Part shown: positions 11,701 through 21,415 of the stretch, in pieces
Layout of the letters: every line of letters starts with the position of its first letter
Position numbering within the stretch: position 1 is the stretch's first letter
DNA from: Shewanella seohaensis
GTDB lineage: Bacteria > Pseudomonadota > Gammaproteobacteria > Enterobacterales > Shewanellaceae
Reading direction: 5' to 3'
Assembly (NCBI RefSeq): GCF_025449215.1
Contig: NZ_CP104900.1
Span: 3,286,001 to 3,350,000 of the forward strand
Length of the DNA: 64,000 bases
Made by a program: the position numbers and the translations under genes
Notes under the pieces: generated by a model
What the model was told of the DNA's origin: nothing
What the model saw: the letters and a program-made list of their open reading frames with translations, nothing else
The model's database searches: none

Positions 11701-12004
11701 GCTGCGCACCGGAGGCGTGGACAAGCTTGAGGCCATTAAGGTCGCGGCCAAATCCCGTCTGCGCCCGATTATGATGACCACCTTAACCACCACCTTAGGT
11801 TTGCTGCCAATGGCGTTAGGTTTAGGCGATGGCTCAGAAGTCCGCGCACCGATGGCGATTACTGTGATCTTTGGTCTGAGCCTCTCGACCCTGTTGACCC
11901 TGATTGTTATCCCTGTGCTCTATGCCCTGTTTGACCGTAAAAAGTTTGAACATACCGCCACAGCGCAAGACAACACGGCAGAAACCGCGGAGGCTCGCCT
12001 ATGA
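8742..12004 (+). CDS. RND efflux permease, first of a pair (one-base frameshift)
   Basis: This is a proton-driven inner-membrane RND pump of the AcrB/HAE1 superfamily, about 1087 residues if the frame is restored. The first part begins SVKRPVTVWMFML and contains the TM4-type block GLLVDNAIVVLENIDR. It stops early near 10577. The second part resumes with MELIPPMNQGEFYVEILLPPGT and ends with TM blocks such as VVNNAIVLVDRINQLRTGG. The two halves join exactly if GG at 10553-10554 were GGG, giving LPALGMELIPP. It overlaps the second permease by 4 bp (ATGA), so the products are probably translationally coupled. Substrate unknown. Confidence 0.9.
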
Positions 12005-15000
12005 ACCTCACCCGTTTAGCGATAAAACGCCCAGTCACCACCAGCATGTTTTTCTTTGCTATCTTGCTGTTTGGTCTGGCTTCTAGCCGCCTACTGCCGC
12101 TCGAAATGTTCCCTGGTATCGATATTCCGCAAATCGTGGTGCAAGTGCCTTACAAAGGCTCAACCCCAGCGGAAGTCGAGCGCGATATCACTAAGGTGCT
12201 CGAAGAGTCCCTCGCCACTATGGGCGGTATCGATGAGCTCGAATCTGAGTCTTCCCAAGAAGGCGCTGAAATCGAAATCAATATGAAATGGGGCGAAAAC
12301 GTTGCGACTAAAAGCTTAGAAGCGCGGGAAAAAATCGATGCGGTGCGACACTTATTACCCAAGGATGTTGAGCGGGTGTTTATCCGCCAATTCTCCACCG
12401 CTGACATGCCGGTATTGACCATACGGATTTCGAGCGACCGCGAGCTTTCTGGCGCATTCGACTTGCTTGATAAACAGCTCAAGCGCCCGCTGGAGCGGGT
12501 CGAAGGGGTGTCTAAAGTCAATCTCTATGGGGTTGAGCAAAAGCAGATTGAGGTCAGGATCAATGCCAACCGCCTCGCCGCCAGTGGCTATTCGGCAACC
12601 GAGTTACAGACACGTCTCGGCCGCGAAAACTTTGTACTCAGCGCTGGCACCTTAAGGGAAAGTAATCTGGTTTATCAGGTGTCTCCTAAGGGCGAATTTC
12701 GTAATTTAGAGGACATTAAAGCCCTAGTGCTATTACCGGGGCTGACCTTAGGTGACGTTGCCGATGTGCAATTTGCGCTACCTGAACGGGTCGAAGGTCG
12801 TCACTTAGATAAGCATTACGCTGTGGGTCTGGATGTGTTTAAAGAATCCGGCGCCAACTTAGTGGAAGTGTCTGATCGGGTATTAAAGGTGATTGAGCTT
12901 GCCAAGCAAGATCAACAATTCCAAGGTATCCGCTTGTTTATCATGGAAGATCAAGCCTCTGGGGTAAAATCTTCCCTCTCGGATCTGCTGCTGTCGGGAT
13001 TAATCGGCGCCTTGCTGTCTTTTATCGTGCTGTATTTATTCCTGAGAAACTTCAAGATGACCTTGATTGTGGTGTCCTCAGTGCCGATTTCGATTGGTAT
13101 GACACTGGCCGCCATGTACCTGCTAGGTTACAGCTTAAACATTCTGTCGATGATGGGGCTGTTATTAGCGGTCGGTATGCTTATCGATAACGCTGTAGTG
13201 GTCACCGAGAGTGTGCTGCAGGAGAAGCAAGGCAAAGCCACCAATAGCGCAGAGGATAATGAAAACGCGGTCATGACAGGGGTCGATAAGGTCAGTCTTG
13301 CCGTACTTGCGGGCACTATGACCACGGCTATCGTGTTTTTACCCAATATCTTCGGGGTAAAAGTCGAGCTCACCATCTTCCTTGAGCATGTGGCGATTGC
13401 GATTTGTATTTCGCTGGCGGCCTCACTGTTAGTGGCTAAAACATTAATTCCATTGATGTTGACTAAGTTTCACTTCGATATCGCGCCAGAGAAAGCACCG
13501 GGTAAGTTGCAAAACTTCTACAACCGTAGCCTCAATTGGGTGCTGCTGCGCCTTGGCGTTCAGGCCTAATTTCGGTGGCCATTTTGGTCTCTACCGCCCT
13601 GCCGCTGTCGATGGTCAAGCAGGATCAGGAGGACAGCCAAAGCAAGGAGCGTATTTACATCAACTACCAAGTAGAAGGTCGCCATAATCTCAATGTGACC
13701 GAAGCAATGGTGAGCCAAATGGAAGAGTATCTTTATAATAATAAAGAGGAATTCCATATCGACTCAGTGTATAGCTACTATGCACCTGACGATGCTTCCT
13801 CGGTGATTTTGCTGAAAAAAGACCTACCTATGCCACTGGATGAGTTAAAGAAGAAAATCCGCAGCGGTTTTCCTAAATTCTCCATCGCGAAACCTCAATT
13901 TGGCTGGGGTAATGATAATTCGGGCGTACGTGTCACGCTCACAGGTCGCTCCACCTCGGAGCTTATCCATTTGAGTGAGCAAGTTTTACCCCTGCTCTCC
14001 AATATCAAAGGCTTAGTGGATGTACGCTCCGAAGTGAACGGTGCGCAGCAGGAAGTGGTGATCCGCATTAATCGGCAGATGGCGGCACGACTGGATTTAA
14101 AACTCAACGAAGTGGCCTCTAGCATCTCCATGGCACTACGTGGTTCACCGCTGCGCTCATTTAGGCACGATCCCAATGGGGAGCTGCGTATCGAAATGGC
14201 CTATGAGAAGGAATGGCAAAAATCCCTCGAGAAGCTCAAGCAACTGCCCATCGTGCGTATCGACCAACGCCTGTATACCCTTGATAACCTTGCCAGTATC
14301 GAGATTTTACCTAGGTTCGATACCATCAAGCACTACAATCGCCAAACCTCGCTTTCAATCGGCGCGAACTTAGACAAGCTCACCACAGAGGAAGCCCAAA
14401 CTAAGATCAAACAGGTGATGGAAAACGTGCGCTTCCCGAATGGTTATAACTATTCGCTGCGCGGTGGGTTTGAGCGTCAGGATGAAGATCAGAGCGTCAT
14501 GGCTATCAATATGCTGCTTGCTATTGCCATGATTTACATCGTAATGGCGGCGCTGTTTGAATCTTTATTATTACCGACGGCGATTATCACCTCGATTCTG
14601 TTCTCGATCACAGGCGTCTTTTGGGCTTTGCTGCTCACAGGCACGCCTATGTCAGTCATGGCCATGATAGGGATCTTGATTCTCATGGGAATTGTGGTGA
14701 ATAACGGCATCGTATTGGTCGACCAAATCAACCAAATGACGCCTGAACTCGATAAGCTGTCAGATACCATACGTGAAGTTTGTATTACCCGTCTGCGCCC
14801 AGTGCTAATGACGGTAGGAACAACAGTGCTGGGCCTAGTGCCACTGGCGATGGGCGAAACCCAAATCGGCGGCGGTGGTCCACCCTACTCACCGATGGCT
14901 ATCGCCATTATCGGCGGTTTGTCGTTCTCAACGGTGACGAGTCTGTATTTGGTTCCCTTGTGCTACCAACTGCTCTACAGAATGCGTTATCGCGCCGCGG

Positions 15001-15056
15001 TGCGCCTAGGTGAATCAAACCGCATCGCCCAAAAACTCTTACCTTGGACGGTATAG
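12001..15056 (+). CDS. RND efflux permease, second of a pair (one-base frameshift)
   Basis: This second RND permease is distinct from its neighbour and about 1018 residues long once repaired. It begins with LAIKRPVTTSMFFFAILLFG and has the TM4-type block GMLIDNAVVVTESVLQEKQG. The C-terminal part has LIMGIVVNNGIVLVDQINQM-type sequence. The frame breaks near 13569. Restoring a third C at 13565-13566 gives VQALISVAILVSTALP and joins both halves. Two unlike permeases behind one adaptor recalls heteromeric MdtBC-type pumps; that is inference. Confidence 0.9.
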
Positions 15057-15107
15057 TGAATTGATGTTTGCGATTTAAGTTCGCATTCCACTTGGAAAGT
15101 AAAGAAT

Positions 15108-15126
15108 CCGCCTTCTTAGAAGGCGG
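15108..15126. repeat. Hairpin near the RND-side end of the IS200 element
   Basis: CCGCCTTC-TTA-GAAGGCGG is a perfect 8-bp stem. A second small GC stem, GCCCCTGGAAGGGGC, follows at about 15136-15150. It could be the IS end hairpin or serve as terminator of the RND operon, although no strong T-run follows. Confidence 0.6.
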
Positions 15127-15162
15127 CTTTGATTGCCCCTGGAAGGGGCTATTTCCTTACAC

Positions 15163-15599
15163 CTACTTCATCTGTAGCGACAATTGAGCATCATGCTCTA
15201 GATCTTGCTTATCTTGATGGCGAACATAGCGTCTTATGATTTCCTCATTTACGCCTACCGTATCAACAAAATAACCCCTCGCCCAAAAGCTATTTCCCCA
15301 TAACTTCTTACGAACATGAGGGAATTGTTAAAAAGCCTTATTGCGCTCCTACCCTTCAATATCCCCATTAATGTGGATACTGACAACTTTGGGGGAATTA
15401 TCACGACTAGATGCACATGATCTATCTGGACGTTTAATTCTAAGACCTCACAACTTTTCATATTGCATAGAATATAAATCGACCTGTAGAGCTCTTTACC
15501 AAGGTTACCTTTTAGAATTTTGAATCTGTACTTAGGCGTCCAAACGATATGATATTTACAACGCCAGTAAACATGTGATGAACTTCTGTAATCGCCCAT
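15163..15599 (-). CDS. tnpA: IS200-family transposase TnpA (one-base frameshift)
   Basis: This Y1 HUH transposase is about 145 residues when repaired. The intact part has SSSHVYWRCKYHIVWTPKYR and the HUH motif in VQIDHVHLVVIIPPK. The frame breaks near 15326; with one extra A on the minus strand at 15325-15326 the remainder reads through ARGYFVDTVGVNEEIIRR, which contains the catalytic Tyr region, to LSLQMK at 15163. As written it would be inactive, but the break is in a short A-run like others in this window. Confidence 0.88.
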
Positions 15600-15684
15600 G
15601 TTTCTCGCTTCCTCTTACTTGTGGTGAATAAGAAGGTCTCTTTTAACATGGGCGTTATTCAGGCTATAGCCTTAAGGGACAATC

Positions 15685-15709
15685 ACCACCGCCAGAGGCG
15701 GTGGTTTTG
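15685..15709 (+). repeat. Hairpin near the distal end of the IS200 element
   Basis: ACCACCGCC-AGA-GGCGGTGGT is a perfect 9-bp stem followed by TTTT. It probably is the subterminal hairpin of the element and may also stop transcription. Confidence 0.65.
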
Positions 15710-15721
15710 GGATGACAATAA

Positions 15722-15757
15722 AAGGCTGGCTTGCATCAAAACAAGCCAGCCTATTTT
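15722..15757. terminator. Bidirectional terminator after the yqfB-like gene
   Basis: AGGCTGGCTTG and CAAGCCAGCCT form an 11-bp stem with AAAA on the left and TTTTTT on the right, so it can stop the minus-strand gene that ends at 15784. Confidence 0.8.
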
Positions 15758-15783
15758 TTATTAATAGCGCTTAATCAATAGCG

Positions 15784-16116
15784 TTAGTCAATAGCGTCTG
15801 CCGTTGTACTCAAAACACAAAAGCGAATTTGAAATAACTGCTCAAGGCCGGGATAAATCTCTTGGATCACTCGGCGCAGCTCTGGCAGCGTCATATTCTC
15901 CTGCGCTGCATGTTGCTCTGTCAGCGCAGAAAACAACACAGGCACAACCTCAATGACCTTGATATCACAAAACCAACGGTCAGCTTCGAAGGTCGATACT
16001 GGCAAAATTTGTCCAGCGAACACATGGGACTCGGCTTCATCCCTTAAGGTAATGGTCTTAGCTCCCGATAAAATATCTGGCTCGAAACGCTCAAAGAAAG
16101 TGATTTTGGTTAACAA
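15784..16116 (-). CDS. yqfB: ASCH-domain protein, YqfB-like N4-acetylcytidine amidohydrolase
   Basis: The sequence contains ITFFERFEPDILSGAKTITLRDEAESH, the signature of the small ASCH family of E. coli YqfB (103 residues), which hydrolyses N4-acetylcytidine. Further matches are FEADRWFCDIKVIEV, LTEQHAAQENMTLPEL and EIYPGLEQLF. I prefer the TTG start at 16116, because GGAGG lies just upstream and family similarity begins there; an in-frame ATG at 16140 would add eight residues. The C-terminus is somewhat longer than in E. coli. It is a single-gene unit with its own terminator. Confidence 0.85.
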   Translation of the reverse strand: MLTKITFFERFEPDILSGAKTITLRDEAESHVFAGQILPVSTFEADRWFCDIKVIEVVPVLFSALTEQHAAQENMTLPELRRVIQEIYPGLEQLFQIRFCVLSTTADAID

Positions 16117-16140
16117 AGCGCCTCCATAACAAACACTCAC

Positions 16141-16423
16141 GTAGTATGCGGAACTTAACGACTGTTAAATCTGCATTTATTTACTTAAACCGTTTAAAGG
16201 TCAATACTTTACTGATCGTCAATATAGCGGTTATGGCCATGGGTGAACAGTACGGTAAACAAAATAGCTCATACTTTAGCGCGGTAATACCCAGCTAAAA
16301 CTTAGCCACCATCCTCTTAGGCAACAGCAAAACATGGAGAGATTGGCAATATTCAGTTAGAATCCAGCTTTAATTGAGCCACTGGACTCAGCCTGTATAG
16401 GCAAAAACCGAATTAGAGATGTT
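16141..16423. other. Intergenic region without a gene
   Basis: No credible ORF or RNA was found. It should carry the promoters of the divergent yqfB-like and DUF2986 genes. Confidence 0.5.
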
Positions 16424-16642
16424 ATGAACAAGAAGCAAAAGATCGTTAAGAAGATGGCTAAGCGCGAAAAAGCCAAACAAAACAAAATCGAGAAACCCAA
16501 AGTGGGTGCAAAACCGCGTTATATTTCTAAAGCGGAGCGCGCGCGTCTCGAAGCCGAAACGCCTGAAGCAGTAGCTTTAGAAGCAGCGCAAGATAGCGCA
16601 GGTACCGATGCATCTAGCGCGGAAGATAAGGCTGCGAGCTAA
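16424..16642 (+). CDS. Small basic DUF2986-type protein
   Basis: This 72-residue protein is lysine-rich at its N-terminus (MNKKQKIVKKMAKREKAK) and carries KPRYISKAERARLE, the conserved part of DUF2986, a small family found in Shewanella and Vibrio with no assigned function. The C-terminal third is alanine and acid rich and probably disordered. It stands alone, with a terminator shared with the convergent MATE gene. Confidence 0.8.
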   Translation: MNKKQKIVKKMAKREKAKQNKIEKPKVGAKPRYISKAERARLEAETPEAVALEAAQDSAGTDASSAEDKAAS

Positions 16643-16719
16643 GCCGCTTTGTGTCGTGACGCTCAGAATGCTCGCACTCGCATAAAACGCTTTCCCGTGA
16701 ATGCGGATATGCCAAACAT

Positions 16720-16750
16720 AAAGGCCACTTTTTAGTGGCCTTTATGTTTT
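16720..16750. terminator. Bidirectional terminator between DUF2986 and MATE genes
   Basis: AAAGGCCACT-TTTT-AGTGGCCTTT forms a 10-bp stem with T-rich sequence on the right and A-rich sequence on the left, between convergent genes. Confidence 0.85.
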
Positions 16751-16768
16751 ATCAGTTTTTATGACTCT

Positions 16769-18331
16769 TTAGGGCGTATTAGGTTTCGCTTTATCAAAAT
16801 CCACCGCAGCCGTGGCCGCCTCGCATTCCTGCTCTTCGGTCAATTGCCCCATTTGCACATGGGAGGATGAAAACGGACTCGTAGATGAAGGCAGATTTTG
16901 GCCAACACAATTAGCAATTTCTTCCTCATCCCCCGCCAGCAGTTGTTGGCACTTAGCCTGCGCCTCTTCGGTATCGTTCCCCAAGGGCTGTGCTGCGTTT
17001 GCGCGGCTTGCCAGTGCGACTTTATCGACTAATCGGTAAGCCACCCACACACCCATGATCCCAAACAGAATCGAACCCAATACTTGGCCGATTAACACAC
17101 CGTATACCCCGCCCCACTGCGCGCCAAAATACACGAATGGCACAGTGCCTAACGTCGCTTTACCAACGTTAAACAAGGTAGAGTATTTGGCTTTGCCCAG
17201 ATTATTAAACGAAGCATTGGCCACAAATAAAATGCCTGAGAAGGTAAAAAACACCGCGATATAGCTACAGAAAAACTCGATAAGCGCCGCGCTATCGCCT
17301 TTCATATCGAATAGGCTCACCACCTGCGATTTGAGCAAGAACAGTAGCAGCGACATCACTACCACATACAAGGTACAAAATTGAATCGCCTTGGTTAAAC
17401 TTTCGCGCACCCGGTCGAATCGACCCGCCCCAAAGTTTTGCCCAACAATCGGCCCAATGGCGCCGGATAACGCAAAAATCATCCCAAAGGTGACCGGGAC
17501 TAACCTGCCAAGCACCGCCCAACCGGCCACATAGGCATCACCGAAATCCGCAATCGCGCGGGTCACAAAGGCGTTACCAATGGGCGTAGCGATATTCGTC
17601 AGCATGGCAGGCCCGGCAATGGCGAAAATCGGTTTGAGATCGGCAACAAAATAGCTGAAGTTAAATTTGCCCAGCAGTTGATGTTTTACCACCACACCGC
17701 GCCCGGCAATGATAAAGACCGCGATACGGGCAAGCACCGATGCCAGTGCCGCGCCTTCAATCCCCATGGCAAACAGGAAAATAAAAATCGGATCCAGCAC
17801 CGCATTAACGCCGCCGCCCGCTAAGGTCGACATCATCGACAGCTTCGCATCCCCAACGGCACGCAGCGCACCGCCAAGGGCCATCGCAAGGCAAATAAAG
17901 GGTAAAGAAGGCACCAAAATGTACAGATAACTCTCGGCCAGTTCCGCGGTATGGCCGCTCGCCCCTACCAAAGTCACTAATTCGGGGATAAAACAGGTCA
18001 CCACCACACTCACAAAAAGGCTGATTAAGGTGGTCACCGCCGCACTATTGAGCAAGAGGCGTTTAGCCAGCTCCACATCCTTTGCACCAATCGAGCGGGA
18101 AACTAACGCGCCGAGCGCAATCGACAGGCCGATACCGATAGAAGTCGTAAAAAACGAAATACTGCCCGCATAGCCCACCGCCGCGGCCAGTTCATGTTCG
18201 CCGAGTAAACTTAAGAAGAAAATATCGAGTAAATCGACCACAAATAAGGCAGAAATCCCCACGGCAGCGGTCGAACTCATCACGAGGATATGACGAAGAA
18301 TCGAACCTTCAACGAATTTGGCTTGGGTCAT
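16769..18331 (-). CDS. MATE family multidrug efflux transporter
   Basis: This 520-residue inner-membrane protein has about 12 hydrophobic segments and the MATE pattern: N-terminal VDLLDIFFLSLLGEHELAA, then GIGLSIALGALVSRSIGAKD, and in the second half FALSGAIGPIVGQNFGAGR. MATE proteins export cationic drugs in exchange for Na+ or H+. After the last helix there is an unusually long hydrophilic tail of roughly 70-80 residues (Cys-, Glu- and Ser-rich), not typical of the family. Substrate unknown. Confidence 0.93.
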   Translation of the reverse strand: MTQAKFVEGSILRHILVMSSTAAVGISALFVVDLLDIFFLSLLGEHELAAAVGYAGSISFFTTSIGIGLSIALGALVSRSIGAKDVELAKRLLLNSAAVTTLISLFVSVVVTCFIPELVTLVGASGHTAELAESYLYILVPSLPFICLAMALGGALRAVGDAKLSMMSTLAGGGVNAVLDPIFIFLFAMGIEGAALASVLARIAVFIIAGRGVVVKHQLLGKFNFSYFVADLKPIFAIAGPAMLTNIATPIGNAFVTRAIADFGDAYVAGWAVLGRLVPVTFGMIFALSGAIGPIVGQNFGAGRFDRVRESLTKAIQFCTLYVVVMSLLLFLLKSQVVSLFDMKGDSAALIEFFCSYIAVFFTFSGILFVANASFNNLGKAKYSTLFNVGKATLGTVPFVYFGAQWGGVYGVLIGQVLGSILFGIMGVWVAYRLVDKVALASRANAAQPLGNDTEEAQAKCQQLLAGDEEEIANCVGQNLPSSTSPFSSSHVQMGQLTEEQECEAATAAVDFDKAKPNTP

Positions 18332-18662
18332 GGGGTTGTTTTACCTTGATCTATTGGATGGACTGACATCAAATCCAGTCTGCGGCTCTCGCCACTTAAG
18401 CAGTCTCTTGAGTTAGTAAGCCTACCATGAGGCAGCGCACATAATAAATCATTTAAACGATTTCGTTTGTTACGAATAACTTACACTCTCAGGCCTTTGC
18501 TCTCACAATCAGCCTGTTCGGTACGACTGACTCCAAGCCATGTAACCCTGTCGTGCTTAAACCAAATCACTCACTCCAAACCACTTAAGCCCAATCAGTT
18601 ATTCCACATCCGTGGCTCTAGATTATCGTGTCTTGCTTACTTGCTTAGCTTACTTGCTTAGC
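18332..18662. other. Intergenic region with a short tandem repeat
   Basis: There is no credible gene. Near 18634-18665 the unit CTTGCTTAGCTTA is repeated, directly before the end of the AraC gene. The left half should contain the MATE promoter. Confidence 0.45.
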
Positions 18663-19574
18663 TTAGGTCGATGATAGCCAGTGGATATCGACATCTCGTT
18701 TGGGGGAATTACCAAATAGGCGCGAGTATTCACGGGAAAATTGCGATGGACTCTCATAGCCGACACGATAGGCGGCTGCGGCGGCATCTATGCTCTCGCT
18801 TAACATCAATCGGCGAGCCTCCATCAAGCGTAACCGTTTTTGATATTGCAGCGGACTCATCGAGGTCAATTGGCGAAAATGATGGTGAAAGGTCGATTTA
18901 CTCATTCGGGTCATATCGGCTAAATCATCAATGCTAAAATGTTGGGCAAAATTCACCTTAAGCCACTCGATAGAATGGGCGATGCGTAAACCATGGCTGC
19001 CCGCCGAGACAATTTGCCTTAAGCGCGCGCCCTGCTCACTAATAAGCACACGCCAGTAAATCTCTCTTTTAATCAGAGGCGCAAGCACAGGAATCGATTC
19101 AGGCTCATCGAGTAAGGCGACTAACCGGCTGAAAGCATTCAACAAGCTTGGGGTGGAATGGCCTAAAATCATGCCTTGATCGGTAACCGTATCCTTATGC
19201 CTCGCCAAGGGTGTTTGCAACATTAAGTCACTCATCACCGCCAAATCGAGTTTCAGCACGACACCGAGGTAAGGTTTTTCAGCACTGGCCTCTAACACTT
19301 GCATGGTGGCGGGTAACTCTAAAGAAGTGATTAAGAATCGACTCGGATCGTAGATCAATACCTGCTCCCCGAGGGTCATGCTCTTCGTACCTTGCACCAC
19401 AACTGCAATACTTGGCTCGACAATACAGACCGAATTGGAGGTGGGCGCATTCTGCCGATAAAACTCAAGCCCTTCGACCTCAGACGATGCCCATTCGACG
19501 CCAAGGGTTCTTTTGGCCACATTGTCGGCAAGCCCTTGGGATAAACAGGCCATCATTTCTTCATCTTGCATCAT
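18663..19574 (-). CDS. AraC-family transcriptional regulator (AraC_N type)
   Basis: This 303-residue regulator has an N-terminal cupin-like AraC_N domain (GLEFYRQNAPTSNSVCIVEP, SMTLGEQVLIYDPSRFLITS) and a C-terminal pair of helix-turn-helix motifs (SIDDLADMTRMSKSTFHHHF and AAYRVGYESPSQFSREYSRL). The arrangement is that of YqhC-type regulators, which control aldehyde reductases. It is divergent from a secreted cupin gene, and the neighbourhood also holds an alcohol dehydrogenase, so regulation of this cluster is likely. The ligand is unknown. Confidence 0.9.
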   Translation of the reverse strand: MMQDEEMMACLSQGLADNVAKRTLGVEWASSEVEGLEFYRQNAPTSNSVCIVEPSIAVVVQGTKSMTLGEQVLIYDPSRFLITSLELPATMQVLEASAEKPYLGVVLKLDLAVMSDLMLQTPLARHKDTVTDQGMILGHSTPSLLNAFSRLVALLDEPESIPVLAPLIKREIYWRVLISEQGARLRQIVSAGSHGLRIAHSIEWLKVNFAQHFSIDDLADMTRMSKSTFHHHFRQLTSMSPLQYQKRLRLMEARRLMLSESIDAAAAAYRVGYESPSQFSREYSRLFGNSPKRDVDIHWLSST

Positions 19575-19773
19575 TCGTTTTCCTCCAGTATCGCAAGGTA
19601 TTAGTCCTTCTAATTTATCTTACTCGCAACTTATCGCGTTAGCATACGAAATGCCTAACTCTTGGAGAATTAGGCAAGCATTACCGACGAATGAACTACC
19701 CTGCGCGCCTGCAAGCGGCAAGAATAAAGGATCCGAATAAGTGATTTTTTTGCCATTGAATAAGGATGAATCG

Positions 19774-20301
19774 ATGAAACCCATGCATTTTGGATTAGGC
19801 TCCCTGCTATTGTTAACGCTTGGCGTTCAGGCAGCAGAGCCAGTACTAGCATCAGTGCCTGTGTCAGAGGCAAGACCTAAAACCGTGATTACTGCTGAGC
19901 AAATCAGTATTGCCCGCAATGGCACTCAACTCCCTGTGACAGGGCTCGAAGACTATTTTACCGGTCCAGTGCGCGTAGAGCCTTTATTCCAAGCCAAGGG
20001 CGAAGGTCGCGCATCTGGCGCCTTAGTCACCTTTGAGCCGGGCAGTCGCACCCATTGGCATACTCATCCCGTGGGGCAAACCTTAATCGTCACTTCTGGA
20101 ATGGGTTGGGTGCAGCAAGAAGGTCAAACACGCCTTGAAATTCATCCAGGGGATGTGGTGCAGATCCCTGCGAATGTCAAACATTGGCATGGCGCGACGA
20201 GCATTACGCCCATGACGCATATCGCCATACAAGAAGCCAACGCGGGTAAGGTGATCACATGGCTAGAAAGTGTCTCCCCAGCTCAATATGACAAGCCCTG
20301 A
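19774..20301 (+). CDS. Secreted cupin-domain protein
   Basis: From the ATG at 19774 (ribosome site AAGGATGAATCG) the protein has 175 residues with a Sec signal peptide ending near GVQAAEP. A single cupin domain follows: GSRTHWHTHPVGQTLIVTSG supplies metal-ligand histidines, and IHPGDVVQIPANVKHWHGA is the second motif. Close relatives sit beside AraC regulators and aldehyde-related oxidoreductases; their reaction is mostly unknown. A cytoplasmic paralogue lies at 20874-21309 in the same cluster. An upstream GTG at 19741 would hide the signal peptide and is rejected. Confidence 0.85.
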   Translation: MKPMHFGLGSLLLLTLGVQAAEPVLASVPVSEARPKTVITAEQISIARNGTQLPVTGLEDYFTGPVRVEPLFQAKGEGRASGALVTFEPGSRTHWHTHPVGQTLIVTSGMGWVQQEGQTRLEIHPGDVVQIPANVKHWHGATSITPMTHIAIQEANAGKVITWLESVSPAQYDKP

Positions 20302-20322
20302 ATCAAGCTTAGCGACTCTTCG

Positions 20323-20367
20323 CCAAAGCAAGCTAAACCAAAGCAAGCTAAACCAAATCAAGTTAAA
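20323..20367 (+). repeat. Three tandem copies of a 15-bp unit
   Basis: CCAAAGCAAGCTAAA occurs twice exactly and a third time as CCAAATCAAGTTAAA, between the cupin and cyclophilin-like genes. Confidence 0.9.
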
Positions 20368-20397
20368 AACGCCATGACGTAATCTCAGGAGACTTCG

Positions 20398-20784
20398 ATG
20401 AACATTAGTGTGACCGCAAACGGCAAAGCGTATCGATTTACCCTCCTCGATAATCCAACGGCAAAGGATTTCTACGCCAGCTTACCCCTAAAGCTAACGC
20501 TTAAGGACTATGCCAATACGGAAAAAATCGCCATGCTCGAGCAAAAGCTCACCAAAGCGCAGGCCCCCAAAGGCACCAGCGCTAAACGTGGCGATATCAC
20601 CTATTATGCCCCTTGGGGTAACTTAGCTCTGTTTTATAGGGACTATGGGTATGCCGATGGCTTAATCCCGCTCGGCACTCTTAGTAACGAGACGAGTCAA
20701 GAGATGAGCAAAGCAATTAGTGAAGAATTTATCGAACTGCTTAGCGGCGACGATCTCGATGTGGTGTTCGATAAACAGCCCTAA
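20398..20784 (+). CDS. Cyclophilin-like fold protein
   Basis: This 128-residue protein resembles the cyclophilin-like family represented by small stand-alone proteins beginning I-x-V-x-A-N-G-K. Visible family blocks are LKDYANTEKIAMLEQKL, RGDITYYAPWGNLALFYRD and GLIPLGTLS. The start ATG follows CAGGAGACTTCG. It has no signal peptide. The catalytic role is uncertain. It lies behind the secreted cupin gene and may be co-transcribed with it. Confidence 0.75.
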   Translation: MNISVTANGKAYRFTLLDNPTAKDFYASLPLKLTLKDYANTEKIAMLEQKLTKAQAPKGTSAKRGDITYYAPWGNLALFYRDYGYADGLIPLGTLSNETSQEMSKAISEEFIELLSGDDLDVVFDKQP

Positions 20785-20811
20785 TCATCAAAAGCACAAC
20801 ATCAAAAGCAA

Positions 20812-20841
20812 AAAAGGCGACACTGAGTTCGCCTTTTATTT
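20812..20841. terminator. Bidirectional terminator between convergent genes
   Basis: AAAAGGCGA and TCGCCTTTT form a 9-bp stem followed by ATTTTT. Confidence 0.85.
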
Positions 20842-20873
20842 TTAAATTCCGAGCACTTGCGCCAGTGATTGAG

Positions 20874-21309
20874 TTACTCGCCGACACTGCCGCCATTTAA
20901 GTACACAGTATCAGTAACAGGCTCAAACCAATCAACAGGTTTACCATCAAGCGCCTCTTGAACGGCCACATGCTGCATGGAAGATGATGCTGTTGCACCA
21001 TGCCAATGACGCTTACCACAATTACACCAAATCAAATCCCCTGGGCGAATCGTGGTGCGCTCCCCCTTCACACTGGGTCCAGCCTTCACCTTGGGTGACC
21101 AATAGCATTTGCCCGAGTGGATGGCTATGCCAATGGGTTCGTGCGCCCGCTGAAAAGTTCACTACGGCCATACCCACCCGCGCTGGTGGCGGCGCATTAA
21201 ATAAGCTGCTGATCACCACCTCACCGGTAAACCATTCACTCGGTCCTTTAATCGGCTGTTGCGATCCTGCGGGGATCAGTGTCATGGATGCTGTTTCTAA
21301 GGTATTCAT
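20874..21309 (-). CDS. Cupin-domain protein (one-base frameshift)
   Basis: This cytoplasmic cupin of about 144 residues is split by one extra base. It starts at the ATG at 21309 after AAAGGAGTTTTTG and reads LIPAGSQQPIKGPSEWFTGE and ARTHWHSHPLGQMLLVTQG. The frame then breaks and resumes with ERTTIRPGDLIWCNCGKRHW and HGATASSSMQHVAVQEALDG. Reducing the five-base run at 21062-21066 to four rejoins it as GWTQCEGERTTIRPGD. It is a paralogue of the secreted cupin at 19774 and precedes neither start of its neighbours closely; it probably ends the minus-strand unit hydrolase-dehydrogenase-cupin. Confidence 0.82.
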
Positions 21310-21415
21310 CAAAAACTCCTTTGCTGACGTTGTCTGAAGCTGATTTAAAAGTGATGGCGGCATGGGGAATGGTCCGCAAACCGCTCTTTTAACAAATGAA
21401 ATAACCATCTTAAGC

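Larger units (their letters stand above)
15103..15712 (-). mobile_element. IS200/IS605-type insertion element
   Basis: This is a compact element holding a Y1 transposase with subterminal hairpins at both sides, the IS200 pattern. One hairpin is 15108-15126 and another 15685-15705. It sits in the space between the RND operon and the yqfB-like gene and disrupts no visible gene. The exact ends cannot be fixed without a comparison to an uninterrupted locus. Confidence 0.7.
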
